Assembly: GCA_046328505.1 (NCBI GenBank)
Contig: JAXLWL010000003.1
Coordinates: 930,001 to 994,000 of the forward strand
Length of the DNA stretch: 64,000 nucleotides
Origin: JBDHWG01 sp046328505
GTDB lineage: Bacteria; Chloroflexota; Anaerolineae; Epilineales; JAHCIE01
Direction of reading: 5' to 3'
The notes below the pieces were generated by a model. The model saw nothing but the letters and a program-made list of their open reading frames with translations, ran no database searches and was not told the DNA's origin. Positions 11,745-21,000 of this stretch are shown one piece after another (the first letter of the stretch is position 1; each line of letters begins with the position of its first letter). Both the position numbers and the translations under genes were made by a program.

Positions 11745-12185
11745 GTCCACCTCCAACGAAGCGAAATCTCACCTTGTAGGGCTCAGCCGCTGTCGAAATT
11801 CGTCATTGGACTGAGTCGACCAAGTCGCGAGGTTAGGCAGCTATAGCTGGTACGAAAACGGGAGGAAGAGCGGTAGATCAGACGCGGCACCCATTCCCTA
11901 GGTGGAATGGGGTACTTGTGGAGCCTGTTAGTCCGTCCTGCCCATTGGGCCTCGAGGAGGCCATTCCAATACTCCCCTGAATTCCCACCCGGAGTTGTCT
12001 CGCCGCGCTTAACACATTCCGATTAACGCTGTCCAGCCGACTCATGTAATCGAGAACGGCGCCATTGTCACCACAATTACATCCACTCATGAAAGGTCGA
12101 CCGAGCCTTAGCGCGAGAGCGAGGGTTACACAGGCACCGACGTTTCGATCGTGGTCTGTCTGCAATTCAGCGGGGGTTGTAGCTG

Positions 12186-12476
12186 ATGACTGTGCTTAGG
12201 GATCTCGTCGTTACCACCATGAAGACTCAGAAGCCCAACGTCATCCTGCCGTGCTACGGCGACCGGGTGTTCGCGCAGACGGAGGACAACGAGATGGGCT
12301 TCACCGTGCCGGACGCGAAGTTCGGGGAGATTATCGAGGGGCTGGAGGGGACGGCGAAGGGCGGCATCCGCTACCCGATCCCGAGCTTCCTGCGCTACAC
12401 CGGCCAGTACCCCGACCACTACAACGTCCTGGACGAGAAGATCGAAGCCGCCCGCGCCGAGCACCCGGAGCCGTAA
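12186..12476 (+). CDS. Small hypothetical protein (96 aa)
   Basis: I do not recognise this family. The frame reads MTVLRDLVVTTMKTQKPN, then VILPCYGDRVFAQTEDNE and a Pro/Tyr-rich tail (GGIRYPIPSFLRYTGQYPDH). From about 12219 codon use is GC-rich at third positions as in neighbouring genes, which supports real coding. A G-run sits before the ATG at 12186; an internal ATG at 12219 is an alternative start. A decayed copy of its segment VILPC.GDRVF.QT lies in frame after the stop, so the gene was once longer or duplicated. No membrane segment or signal peptide is visible. It lies tail-to-tail with the molybdoenzyme gene. Confidence 0.5.
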   Translation: MTVLRDLVVTTMKTQKPNVILPCYGDRVFAQTEDNEMGFTVPDAKFGEIIEGLEGTAKGGIRYPIPSFLRYTGQYPDHYNVLDEKIEAARAEHPEP

Positions 12477-12566
12477 CGGACTGAGCCGAGCGTCATCCTA
12501 CCATGCAATGGGGACCGCGTGTTCGTGCAAACGAACGAGCAGCTTCAATCTATGCGTGAAATCTGA
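12477..12566 (+). pseudogene. Decayed in-frame copy of the 96-aa gene's N-terminal region
   Basis: Immediately after the 12474-12476 stop, the same frame reads VILPCNGDRVFVQTNEQ before ending in TGA. This repeats VILPCYGDRVFAQTEDN of the preceding gene at about 80% nucleotide identity over roughly 45 bases. It has no start codon of its own and runs into the 3' end of the opposite-strand molybdoenzyme gene. It is best explained as the remnant of a tandem duplication. Confidence 0.5.
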
Positions 12567-14941
12567 CACAGGTAGGCTCGGTGCGGGACGGAACCACTCG
12601 CCGGGTCTATCGCGTCGTTGCCGATGATCAGGTTGAAGTTGGCTCCATCCGCACTGAAGGGGTCGTAGCCGGGCGCGCCGATGTCCGGGCAAGCCTGCCA
12701 CCAGCCGTGTTGGCCGCAGACAACGTTCGGCTGGAGTGTTTCATTGAGCCGCGCCCGCGCTCGAACGCTTCCGTCGGGTGTCTCAATGCGGACCCAGTCG
12801 CCGGGGCCGATACCCCGCTCAGCGGCCGCCAGCGGGTGTAGCTCTACCTCTGGATCGAGCGCCAGGCGTCGCAGGCTTGGCAGAGCCCGATGCTGGGTCT
12901 CACAGAACAGGATGTGCTTGGCGCACGTGAGGATCAGCGGGAACTGCTCGGCAAGGTCGGGCCGTGACACAGGCCCCATGCGCGGCTCTTCATAGTCGGG
13001 CAGAGGGGGATAGCCACCGGCCAGCAAAGTCTCCGAATACAACTCAACCTTGCGGGTTGGCGTGGCGAAGCCCCTCGCTACCCCGTCGGTTTCCTCGGCA
13101 AACTTACGGTAGCGCGTTCGAACCGGGGCGCGAACTCCGCCCGGGTTGGCGCGAAGTTCGTCGAGCGAGATGCCGGAGGGTTGGAGCTGGTGGCGATAGG
13201 CAGCCTCGACGTCGCCGTCCCAGAAGTGAGCGCCGAGGCCGAGGCGGCAGGCGAGGTCAAAGATAATCTCCACATCGCCACGCGCCTCACCGCGAGGCTC
13301 GACCACGCGCCGACGCAGCTGCACCAGCGCTTGCGCCTCCGGGCTGATTTCGAAGCCGATCTTGAGCGCTTCACGCTCGAAAGCGCTGGCGGCCGGCAAC
13401 ACAATATCGGCCATCTCGGCCGTAGGATTCATGAATAAATCGGCGTGGACGTAGAAGTCGAGGGCGGCCAACGCCTCGCGCCCACGCCTGCTGTCGGCGT
13501 GAGCCAGCAGCAGGTTGGCGCCGAACCCGACAAGCCCGCGCACTGGGTACGGCGTCTCCTCCACGATCGCCCGATAGACATCATCGGTTGCGACGAACTG
13601 CCAGCGCGCGGGACCCAGCGGCCGCTCAAGCAGACCCAGGCTGCGGGAGCGTTGCGCGGCGGGCAGAAGCTCTGCGCCGAGGACATTGGCCGTGGGCGGG
13701 GCGGCAAACAGCACATTGCCGCCCGGCGCGTCGAGGCTGCCGGTCAGCACGCAGAGCTGGGCAATCGCCCGCGCAATCTGGGTGGCGTTCGTCTGCATCT
13801 CGACGCCGCTCCAGGCATAGTAGGCGACGGGCCGCACGTCCCAAAGCATCCTGGCTGCGCTTTCGACTTGAGACGCATCAAGGCCACAAATCGCTGCCAC
13901 TCGGTCGGGCGTATACTGACGGCAGTTGTCGGCTGTGAGGTCAAACGCCGGCCGGCACATGACAGTTCCCTCAAGCGTCGGGACCGAGAAGTTGCCGAGG
14001 AGGGCCAGCTCGTCGGTGTTGCCCTCATAGCGGCTCGACGCCGGATCATACACGACGGGCCGCGCCGCGCCCTCGTTCCAGGCGACGTAGCGGCGCTGGC
14101 TGCCGCCCGCCGAGAGATCGCTTTCCGTCAGCAAACGCCCGTTGTCCGCACGGACGAGCAGCGGGCCGTTCGTCCACTCGCGGATAAAGTCCGCATCATA
14201 CCACCCCCGCTCGATCATAACGCCGGCGATACCCAGCGCGAGCGCCGCGTCGGTGCCTGGCCGCACCCGCAGCCAGAGGTCGGCCTTGTTCGCCGGCCCG
14301 GTGCGGCGGGGGTCAACCACAATCAGGCGAGCGCCGCGCTTGCGAGCGTCTGTCGTGGCAACGGCATGGGCGAGTCGCGCGAGGTTGGGGTTGTAGCCCC
14401 AGAACAGGATGCAGCCGGCCTGTTCGAGATCGGGCATGTAATTGCCCGGGACACCGGCGCCGAACGTGTAGGCTGTGGCGAAGTACCGCCCCCACCCGCA
14501 CAACTCCATCGCGTTACAGAAGTTGGGTGACCCGAATGCATTCTTCAGGCGCTCGGTCCACACCTGCATGTCGGAGGCGGCCGATGTGGACGGTGAGACG
14601 CAACTGAACACGACGCTTTCCGGACCATGCTTGGCGGCCAGATGGCGCAAACGGTCGGCGGTCGTATTCAGCGCTTCGTCCCAACTAATCCGCTGCCACC
14701 CCGGATCGGGATCGCCCTTAGGGCGGGTACGCTTCATGGGATATAGCAGCCGCTCTGAGTGATAGACCAGCTCTGGCGCTGCCCGCCCTTTGGCGCACAA
14801 GGCTTTTCCCGTCGGGTGCGATGGATCCGGCTCCAGGGCGACGAAGCGGCCGTTCTCGACAACGGCGATTGAGCCACACCGCGAAACGCAGAGAGCGCAG
14901 TAACAGTGAATCCGTTCACCAGCTTGTGTGTCTGCTAACAT
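12545..14941 (-). CDS. Molybdopterin oxidoreductase, DMSO reductase family
   Basis: This is a 798-aa catalytic subunit of the Mo/W-bisPGD superfamily. Residues 15-49 hold the [4Fe-4S] motif C-x2-C-x3-C-x26-C (CALCVSRC ... GKALCAKG). The molybdopterin domain follows, with NAMELCGWGR near residue 145, where the Cys is a likely Mo ligand, then the ARLIVVDPRRT nucleotide loop. The C-terminal molybdopterin-dinucleotide-binding domain includes CAKHILFCETQHR and WVRIETPDGSVRARARLNE. No Tat signal is visible, so it is probably cytoplasmic. No iron-sulfur or membrane subunit gene accompanies it, so its redox partner and substrate are unknown. Similar stand-alone enzymes are commonly annotated only as molybdopterin-dependent oxidoreductases. 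Confidence 0.9.
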   Translation of the reverse strand: MLADTQAGERIHCYCALCVSRCGSIAVVENGRFVALEPDPSHPTGKALCAKGRAAPELVYHSERLLYPMKRTRPKGDPDPGWQRISWDEALNTTADRLRHLAAKHGPESVVFSCVSPSTSAASDMQVWTERLKNAFGSPNFCNAMELCGWGRYFATAYTFGAGVPGNYMPDLEQAGCILFWGYNPNLARLAHAVATTDARKRGARLIVVDPRRTGPANKADLWLRVRPGTDAALALGIAGVMIERGWYDADFIREWTNGPLLVRADNGRLLTESDLSAGGSQRRYVAWNEGAARPVVYDPASSRYEGNTDELALLGNFSVPTLEGTVMCRPAFDLTADNCRQYTPDRVAAICGLDASQVESAARMLWDVRPVAYYAWSGVEMQTNATQIARAIAQLCVLTGSLDAPGGNVLFAAPPTANVLGAELLPAAQRSRSLGLLERPLGPARWQFVATDDVYRAIVEETPYPVRGLVGFGANLLLAHADSRRGREALAALDFYVHADLFMNPTAEMADIVLPAASAFEREALKIGFEISPEAQALVQLRRRVVEPRGEARGDVEIIFDLACRLGLGAHFWDGDVEAAYRHQLQPSGISLDELRANPGGVRAPVRTRYRKFAEETDGVARGFATPTRKVELYSETLLAGGYPPLPDYEEPRMGPVSRPDLAEQFPLILTCAKHILFCETQHRALPSLRRLALDPEVELHPLAAAERGIGPGDWVRIETPDGSVRARARLNETLQPNVVCGQHGWWQACPDIGAPGYDPFSADGANFNLIIGNDAIDPASGSVPHRAYLCQISRID

Positions 14942-14972
14942 CTGATACCTCCCTACCGACCGAAAGCGTCGC

Positions 14973-15328
14973 TAATACCAAACGTGTATAGAAAGGCTGT
15001 CATTGCGAGCGAAGCGAAGCAATCTCCCGCCCATGCGACCGGCAGCCTACTCCAAGTAGAGATGCCCGTACCCGTGGTGAGATTGCTTCGTCCGTGGGGA
15101 GCTTCGCCCCCCACACCCCCGGAAGCCGCCCTCCTGCTCAGAAACTTCACATGCGGTGTCATGCTGAGCGAAGCGAAGCATCTGGGCCGCGGTAGGCTCG
15201 CAGTCCAGACCCCTCGCGCTGCTCGGGGTGACATTCGGAAGTTTCTTGTGTCGGCGCATGCCGCCACACGGCATCGGCGTCTCGCAATGACGCTGACTTT
15301 GCAGCTTTTCTAGCAGCGTTTGGTATCA
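14973..15328. repeat. MITE-like dispersed repeat with terminal inverted repeats
   Basis: The ends are inverted copies: TAATACCAAACGTGTATAGAAA on the left matches TGATACCAAACGCTGCTAGAAA read from the right (similar, not identical). Inside lie GTCATTGCGAG...CTCGCAATGAC and the paired motifs GCGAAGCGAAGCAATCTC / GAGATTGCTTCG, plus GTCATGCTGAGCGAAGCGAAGCATC. The same internal motifs recur at about 60097-60295 in this window. No transposase frame is present, so this looks like a non-autonomous element. It fills the gap between the molybdoenzyme and the FAD oxidoreductase, whose remaining bases hold nothing else I recognise. Confidence 0.7.
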
Positions 15329-15398
15329 GAGCGCCGTTCCTGTGGGCTGCATATCATACACCCAATGGCAGTACTGTCAAGACGCGTACAGTTCCGAG

Positions 15399-16616
15399 TT
15401 ACCCGGGAACTGGCTGCTGCACCGCGCCGGCGAGGATGCGCTGGATGTTGTCGGGCGCGAAGAAGTCGTCGGCCGAGACAACACCGCTATTGATGCTCAT
15501 GAAACGATTAGCCTCGGCCTGGTTGGTTCGCAGCGCCGCCATCAGCGCGAGCATGTCGGGGCGGGGCGGGGCGAGTCTGGCCCGCTGACAGGTGATCTCG
15601 TAAAGGGGCAACGCGGATGTGTCACGCTGCTGCTTGTACCCCTCCAGGCTTTCTTGCAGCGGACACCGCCCCACGAAGCTATCAGCCAGGGCCGTGGCCA
15701 GGCGCTCAGCGTCCAGGAACCCATCGGTGATGCCCCGGCCGATGATGGGATCCTTGTGATAGCCGGCGTCGCCGACCAGGGCCCAGCCCGGTCCATAGGG
15801 CTGGCGAAAGAAGTTGGGGGTATCGGCCGTGCCCACGTATCGGTCTGCACGGCGGCCCGCTCGCACCCGCTCGGCGAGGTCCGGGGCCATGTCGAGGGCG
15901 CGCGTGAAGTTACCCTCGATGTCGGTCCGAATCTGGTGGAACTCGTGATGCGGCCAGATAGCGCTGACGCACGTAAGGCCATCGTTGGTGGGGAAAGCCA
16001 GCAGGTAGCGCTGAGGCCGCACATAGATTTCCAGGCCGGGGCAGGGCATGTCACGCCAGTAGGCATAGTAGCCGCAGGTGAGGGGGGGCCGCTCGTGGTA
16101 GGCCGCCGCCTGGACCTGACGAGCGACGAAGGAGTGCATACCGTCGGCGCCCACAACGACCCTGGCTCGTTCGGTGACGGTCGCCCCGTGCAGGGTGCGG
16201 CCGCGGATACCCACGACCCGCTCGCCCTCCCAGACCAGGTCGCTAACCACGAACTCCGTGCGCAGCGCGACCCCGGCCGCTACCGCCGCGTCCACCAGCA
16301 GCTTGTCCAGCACCGTTCGGCGCGGCGCGTAGGCTTCGGCCACGTCGTCCGCCGGCAGGGGAGAGCCGATGAGGGAAACCGGGCCGACATCCAGAGTTGT
16401 CTGCCGGATGGGTGGGCAGTTGGACGCCACCACACTGTCGAGCACGCCCCAGCGCTTCAAGTGGGCCACGCCGGTGTTGTGGATATAGTGGGTGGACATG
16501 ATGTCGCTGGGAAAGGTCGCTCGATCGACGAGCAAGACTCGCGCGCCCCGCCGGGCGAGGAGCATGGCCGTCGGGGACCCGGCGCACCGCGCGCCGACCA
16601 CAATCGCGTCGTACAT
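15399..16616 (-). CDS. FAD-dependent oxidoreductase (flavin monooxygenase / geranylgeranyl reductase-like)
   Basis: A 405-aa class A flavoprotein. The N-terminal FAD fold begins YDAIVVGARCAGSPTAML, followed by the mid-region GADG motif (VVGADGMHSFVARQV) and the GD motif LVGDAGYHKDPIIGRGITDG. These three are the signature of PHBH-type monooxygenases and related reductases. The ATG at 16616 is preceded by AGGAG. It has no operon partner close by: the next minus-strand gene upstream ends 285 bp away behind a large palindrome. The substrate is unknown, possibly an aromatic, polyketide or isoprenoid compound. Confidence 0.85.
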   Translation of the reverse strand: MYDAIVVGARCAGSPTAMLLARRGARVLLVDRATFPSDIMSTHYIHNTGVAHLKRWGVLDSVVASNCPPIRQTTLDVGPVSLIGSPLPADDVAEAYAPRRTVLDKLLVDAAVAAGVALRTEFVVSDLVWEGERVVGIRGRTLHGATVTERARVVVGADGMHSFVARQVQAAAYHERPPLTCGYYAYWRDMPCPGLEIYVRPQRYLLAFPTNDGLTCVSAIWPHHEFHQIRTDIEGNFTRALDMAPDLAERVRAGRRADRYVGTADTPNFFRQPYGPGWALVGDAGYHKDPIIGRGITDGFLDAERLATALADSFVGRCPLQESLEGYKQQRDTSALPLYEITCQRARLAPPRPDMLALMAALRTNQAEANRFMSINSGVVSADDFFAPDNIQRILAGAVQQPVPG

Positions 16617-16839
16617 TCTGGTCTCCTGAGCGTGTCGGTACGAGGACAGTCGAGCGGGCAGCAGGTCAGAGGCGAAAACATGACGTCCTCGTGTGCAGAG
16701 TAGCGGATGAGGCTACTCTATCACGGAGGCTGTTAGTCGCCCGTTAGGCCGGCCGTTAGCACGGAGATGGGCTTCACCGTAACGGGGGGGGAAGTCCGAG
16801 GGCTTTGAGTGTTCACAGAGATCAGCCAGGTGACTACAC

Positions 16840-16887
16840 AGCATGGAGTGAACCGGCGGCCGCGGGGCCGCTCGTTCACTCCATGCT
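16840..16887 (-). terminator. Large palindrome after the membrane protein gene
   Basis: AGCATGGAGTGAAC (16840-16853) pairs perfectly with GTTCACTCCATGCT (16874-16887), and an inner GCGGCC/GGCCGC stem closes the loop. It lies 13 bp past the stop of the gene ending at 16901. There is no U-tract on the minus strand, so it may be an mRNA-stabilising or bidirectional hairpin instead of a classical terminator. Nothing else is recognisable in 16617-16900. Confidence 0.55.
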
Positions 16888-16900
16888 GTTGCGGGCGGAC

Positions 16901-17578
16901 TTATGCCAATTGCTGGGGAGTTCTCCTGCCAGGGGAGGGCTCCAAGGCGCTCGCTCGTCGTTCGGACCACAGCGCATAACCCAACCACGCCACAGCTATG
17001 CCCACCGGCACCCCAACTAACCGCTGGATCTCGTGCGGAAGCAACACAGCCGCAGGCGTGACCGCCGCCGTGACGGCGAGCAGGATGGCCGGCCAGCGCG
17101 GTAGGATACCCGCGCGGAACGTCGCGATGCCAAACAGCAAGCCGCCGAGCATATACGTGATTCCTACCAGTGCGTAGATCGCGACGAGCGGGCCGATATT
17201 CATCTCGCCGGGCGCTCCATTGACGATGCCCAGGTAGCTCTCCACGAACTTCGGCGCAGCGGTCGCCAGCACCGGCAAGATAAAGGCCTCGGCGAACACG
17301 AAGGCCGTCTGGAGCGCCCAAGAGAGGCCAAACAGGAGATAGCCGGCCAGGCCGAGCCAACCGGCCTCTTCCACCTGCCGGGCATAGAGCCCGGTAATGC
17401 CGAGCAGGAAAAGAACGCACATGGCCGTCTTGAGGGGAGTGATGATGGCCCACGCGGTTGTGGTGACTGAGGAAAGGAAGTCAGGTGGATGGATCGGCTG
17501 AATACCCGCGAAAATGATCCCTGCCGTCATGGCCGCTAAACCACTCCAACGGATGACACTCGACGCTGTTGGCTTCAT
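16901..17578 (-). CDS. Integral membrane protein, about six helices, function unknown
   Basis: A 225-aa hydrophobic protein with helices around residues 9-27, 42-62, 72-104, 128-150, 158-178 and 186-205, and a short charged, proline-rich C-terminus. I do not recognise a specific family. The ATG at 17578 has a TAAGGAG site. It follows the 93-aa protein by 15 bp and lies downstream of the MalT-like regulator on the same strand. Together they form a probable small operon in which a large sensory regulator controls a membrane protein. No catalytic motif is visible. Confidence 0.7.
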   Translation of the reverse strand: MKPTASSVIRWSGLAAMTAGIIFAGIQPIHPPDFLSSVTTTAWAIITPLKTAMCVLFLLGITGLYARQVEEAGWLGLAGYLLFGLSWALQTAFVFAEAFILPVLATAAPKFVESYLGIVNGAPGEMNIGPLVAIYALVGITYMLGGLLFGIATFRAGILPRWPAILLAVTAAVTPAAVLLPHEIQRLVGVPVGIAVAWLGYALWSERRASALEPSPGRRTPQQLA

Positions 17579-17593
17579 TCTGCTCTCCTTAAT

Positions 17594-17875
17594 CTACTCG
17601 CTTGAAGGTTGGACATCTGAAACATCTACTTGTTCGGGTTCCACTTGAATGACCGAGACCAGCGGCAGACCGGCGTCACGCACTTTCCGAAGCAAGCCAT
17701 GCAGTGCAGCCTGGTCGGCGGCTGGGCTATAGATGACGGTTGTGCCGTCGCGTTGGTGAGTGAAGCTCAGACCGTCGAACCAGTCGGCCCATCGGGCATC
17801 AAGATATCCCTTGACGCGAATCTCGTAGCCCTCGGTCGCGTAGTGATTGTCCGTCGATGCGTGTGCCGCGCTCAT
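17594..17875 (-). CDS. Small conserved-looking hypothetical protein (93 aa)
   Basis: The ATG at 17875 (MSAAHASTDNHYATEGYEIR) is preceded by GAAAGGAG; the open frame extends to 17953 without another ribosome site. The sequence YEIRVKGYLDARWADWFDGLSF ... VSVIQVEP, with an alternating beta/alpha pattern (GTTVIYSP.ADQAALHGLLRKVRDAGLPLVSV), suggests a compact ferredoxin-like alpha/beta domain, possibly a small ligand- or metal-binding protein. Such proteins often sit beside transport or stress genes in Chloroflexota and Actinobacteria, but I cannot name a function. It is co-directional with the membrane protein 15 bp downstream. A short palindrome lies upstream at 17949-17966. Confidence 0.7.
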   Translation of the reverse strand: MSAAHASTDNHYATEGYEIRVKGYLDARWADWFDGLSFTHQRDGTTVIYSPAADQAALHGLLRKVRDAGLPLVSVIQVEPEQVDVSDVQPSSE

Positions 17876-17948
17876 TGTGCTCCTTTCCACGTCGCTGCCT
17901 TCGACCTTCTCTTCGAGCACACTATACAACCCGAGAGGGTGAGAACGC

Positions 17949-17966
17949 ATCACCAGACGTGGTGAT
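17949..17966 (-). promoter_or_regulatory. Palindrome upstream of the 93-aa gene
   Basis: ATCACCA and TGGTGAT are separated by 4 bp, about 75 bp upstream of the ATG at 17875. A TATAGT hexamer lies between the palindrome and the gene on the minus strand, so the palindrome could be an operator near a promoter. No good -35 was found. Confidence 0.3.
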
Positions 17967-18069
17967 TAGTGTGGTGGTTCGCGAGTCGGGAGGCTGTGAG
18001 GGCGAGAAAAAGCCCAGGCACATGATCCGACCCACTTGACGGGGCGGGGATGGGTGCGGAGCGTGGGCG

Positions 18070-21000
18070 TTATAGCAGATCGAGTTCCTCGGCGCGGCGG
18101 ACCGCGGCCCTACGGCTGTTGACCTCGAGCTTATCGTAGATGTTCTTGGTGTGGGTACGGAGAGTATTCACGGAGACCATGAGCTGGCGGGCGATGTCCG
18201 GGCCGGTCAGCTCGGTTCGCAGCAGCCGAAGCACCTCAAGCTCCCGTTCGCTCAGCGGCTCGACCAGACCGTGTTGGACGGATCGCCCGTCCTCAACCCG
18301 ACCAATGGCGGCCAGTAGGTGACGGACATACTTCGGAGCGATCCCGAGTTTCGCCGCCTGTTCCAGCAACGCCGCCATGGGTGGGCCTTCATCCACAAAC
18401 ATTCGGACATAGCCCTCTGGCTCTGCCAACGCCAGGGCGCGTTTCAACGACGTCACGGCAGCCGAGAGGTCACCCCGCAGCTGGTGGGCAAGCGCCTGCA
18501 ACACTAGGATTTCGATGATGCTCCCGGTCCGCGCCCCCTGCTCCGCTGCCGTCAAGAGGCGCTCGAGGAGTTCGAGTCCCTCATACATGGGGCTGTCTGC
18601 GAGATTGCTCCTGGCTAGGGCGAGGAGCACCCTGGCGAGGGTTATGTGCTCGGCCTCGCGCAGGTAGTTGAGTTTGTCGTGGGGGGATAGCGCCTGCGCG
18701 TGGGCCCAATGGAGGGCTTCATCCACCCTTCCCTGGGCGACCCACAGCCGCGCCTTGAAGGCCGCGATAGGGCGCACATTGGGGAAGAAGTCACTCATAT
18801 ACAGGCGTTCGGCCTCGTCGAGCAGGTCGAGCGCAGCGTCTAGATTTCCGTTGATCTGCTGGACGGCCGCCATGGCGACATACCAGCGATGCCGGTTTCG
18901 AGGGAATGCCGTCCGCTCGCTCAGCTCCTTGCTTCGCCGAAGGCACTGCAAGGCGGCATCCAGGTCGTTCTGTTCACGGTAAAGCTCACTCATGCCTATG
19001 TAGATGCCGTCCATTCCCGGTACACCGGGCTCACCCTGTGCCGCCGCGAGACGCAATGCCTGCTGATAGACGCGCATGGCGTCACGGAGACGACCTTGTC
19101 CAGTCCGTATGTCAGCCAGGGCGATCGCGCCATTGACAGCGTCGGCGACAAACCCGGCCTTCTCCAAATGTGCCATCCCTTCGGCAAAGGTTCGATATGC
19201 CGTCTGGAGATCCCCACTCATCCAGGCGGCGAGTCCCAGGAGACCCTCCGCCCCGCCCCGCTCGAGATGTTCGTCTTCCGGGACCAGGTCAAGGGCCTGC
19301 CGGGCGTATTTTACCGTACCGTCCACGTCGCCCCGCATCAGAGCTTGCCCGGCGCGCCATACGGCGATCGACCCGGGCAGCCGACGAAATGCCTCTTCGT
19401 CCACGACGACCATCTCACGCCTGTCGGCGGGCGTGTCCAGCCAGCGTTCGGCGTCCTGCAATCGAGCCTCGACGCCGTTCAGTTCGCCGGTCGCCAGCAA
19501 TGCCCCGGCATACACAGCGCTCAGCACGGGCCTTACCTGAAGCAGCGTATCGGGGAGTGCCTTGAGCCAGCCAAGCACGGTGGCCTCTTGTATGCTCCTA
19601 CGCATGGCCGTCACGGCGCGCTCGACCAGACCCGCCGCGCGCTCGAAATCCGCCGCGGCCAGCGCGTGGCGGATGGCATCGACCGATGACCCGTTCCGCT
19701 CGTACCACTCGCTCGCGCGCCGATGCAGAGTTGATGCCTGACCGGGCTGCTCCGCGACTAGACGGGCCTGGAGAACGTCGGCGAAGAGATGATGATAGCG
19801 ATACCAGTCGCGCTTCTCATCCAGCGAAACGACAAAGAAGTTGCCTCGCTCCAGGGCCTCCAGTTGCGACTGGCCGCGCTCCTGGCCGGTGACAGCATCA
19901 CACAGCGAGCCATTCAAGCGATCGAGGATGGCAGTTTGGAGTAAGAAGCTGCGGACAGTCTCAGGTTGACGCTGCAAGACCTCTTCGATCAGGTAGTCCA
20001 GAATGTACCGATGATCTCCCGCGAACGCCCGAATGAACCCGGGAATATCTTCTCTCCCGCGCATCGAGAGCGCCGCGATCTGGAGCCCGGCAATCCAGCC
20101 TTCGGTGCGGTCTTCCAGTACGGCGATATCTTCGGCTGACAGGTTCAGGCTCATGACTCGGTTGAGAAATTCGGCGGCTTCGGCGGGAGTAAAACGCAGG
20201 TCGGCGGCGCGAAGCTCCGTCAACTGGCCCCGCGCACGTAACCGGGCCAGGGGAAGTTGTGGATCCTCACGTGTGGCAATGACCAGGCCCATCAGCCGCG
20301 GCAGGTGCTCCACCAGAAAGGTGAGCGCCTGGTCAACCGGTTTGGCGTCAATCGCGTGATAGTCATCCAGGACGAGCAGGAAATGGTCAGGGAGAGTGCT
20401 GATGTCATTGAGCAGGGCCGTCAACATCACTTCGGTTGGGGGTGGCTGGGCGGATTGCATCATGGATAGCATCCCGGCGCCAACATTCGGGGCAATCGTC
20501 TGCAAGGCCGCGACGAGGTAGGTCAGAAAGCGCGCCGGATCGCTATCCCCTTCGTCTAGAGATAGCCAGGCGGTCGGTCGCCGGCAGACGGCGACCCACT
20601 CACTGACGAGCGTGGTTTTGCCAAAGCCAGCGGGCGCAGAAACGAGGGTCACTTTGCCGCGCAGACCTTCGTTCAGGCGCGCGATCAAGCGAGGCCGTGA
20701 CACGAGGCCCGTTGGGGGGAAGGGAACGAAGATCTTCGTGACGAGGACCTGGGGCGACTGAGCCCCGCCGGCAGCGTCCAGGCGCGGCGAAGGCGTCCTG
20801 CTAGCGTCAGGCGCCGGTTGGACTTGTCGGTCGAGGAGAGCGGAGGCAACTTCCTCGAGGCGCTTCAGGCTCAGATCCTCCGACTTGCCCAGGTAGGCCT
20901 TGTGGAGCTTGCCTGCGATTTGGCGATAGGCCGTCCAGTACCATCCGCCCCGCTGCCTGCGCTCTTTGCGGGCCGTGAACCTGCCTGCGCGGCCCTGGAA

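Larger units (their letters stand above)
10934..12185. other. 1.25-kb gene-poor region
   Basis: I see no supported gene here. Several short open frames exist on both strands (for example 11204-11515 plus and 11878-12165 minus), but they lack ribosome sites and recognisable sequence. The region does contain a degenerate 11-bp tandem repeat (11130-11233), an 11-bp perfect hairpin (11719-11744) and an 8-bp hairpin (11890-11911). It looks like decayed or mobile-element-derived DNA between two operons. Confidence 0.5.

Noticed and set aside
13445..14530. 361-aa open frame on the plus strand
   Set aside because: Antisense to the molybdopterin oxidoreductase; no ribosome site, no family features.
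14973..15328. CRISPR array or insertion sequence
   Set aside because: Repeats are inverted and unevenly spaced and there is no cas gene or transposase frame; a MITE-like element fits better.
15342..16703. 453-aa open frame on the plus strand
   Set aside because: It is antisense to the FAD oxidoreductase, which has all flavoprotein motifs and a ribosome site; the antisense protein is low-complexity Arg/Val/His-rich, as expected from high-GC reverse frames.
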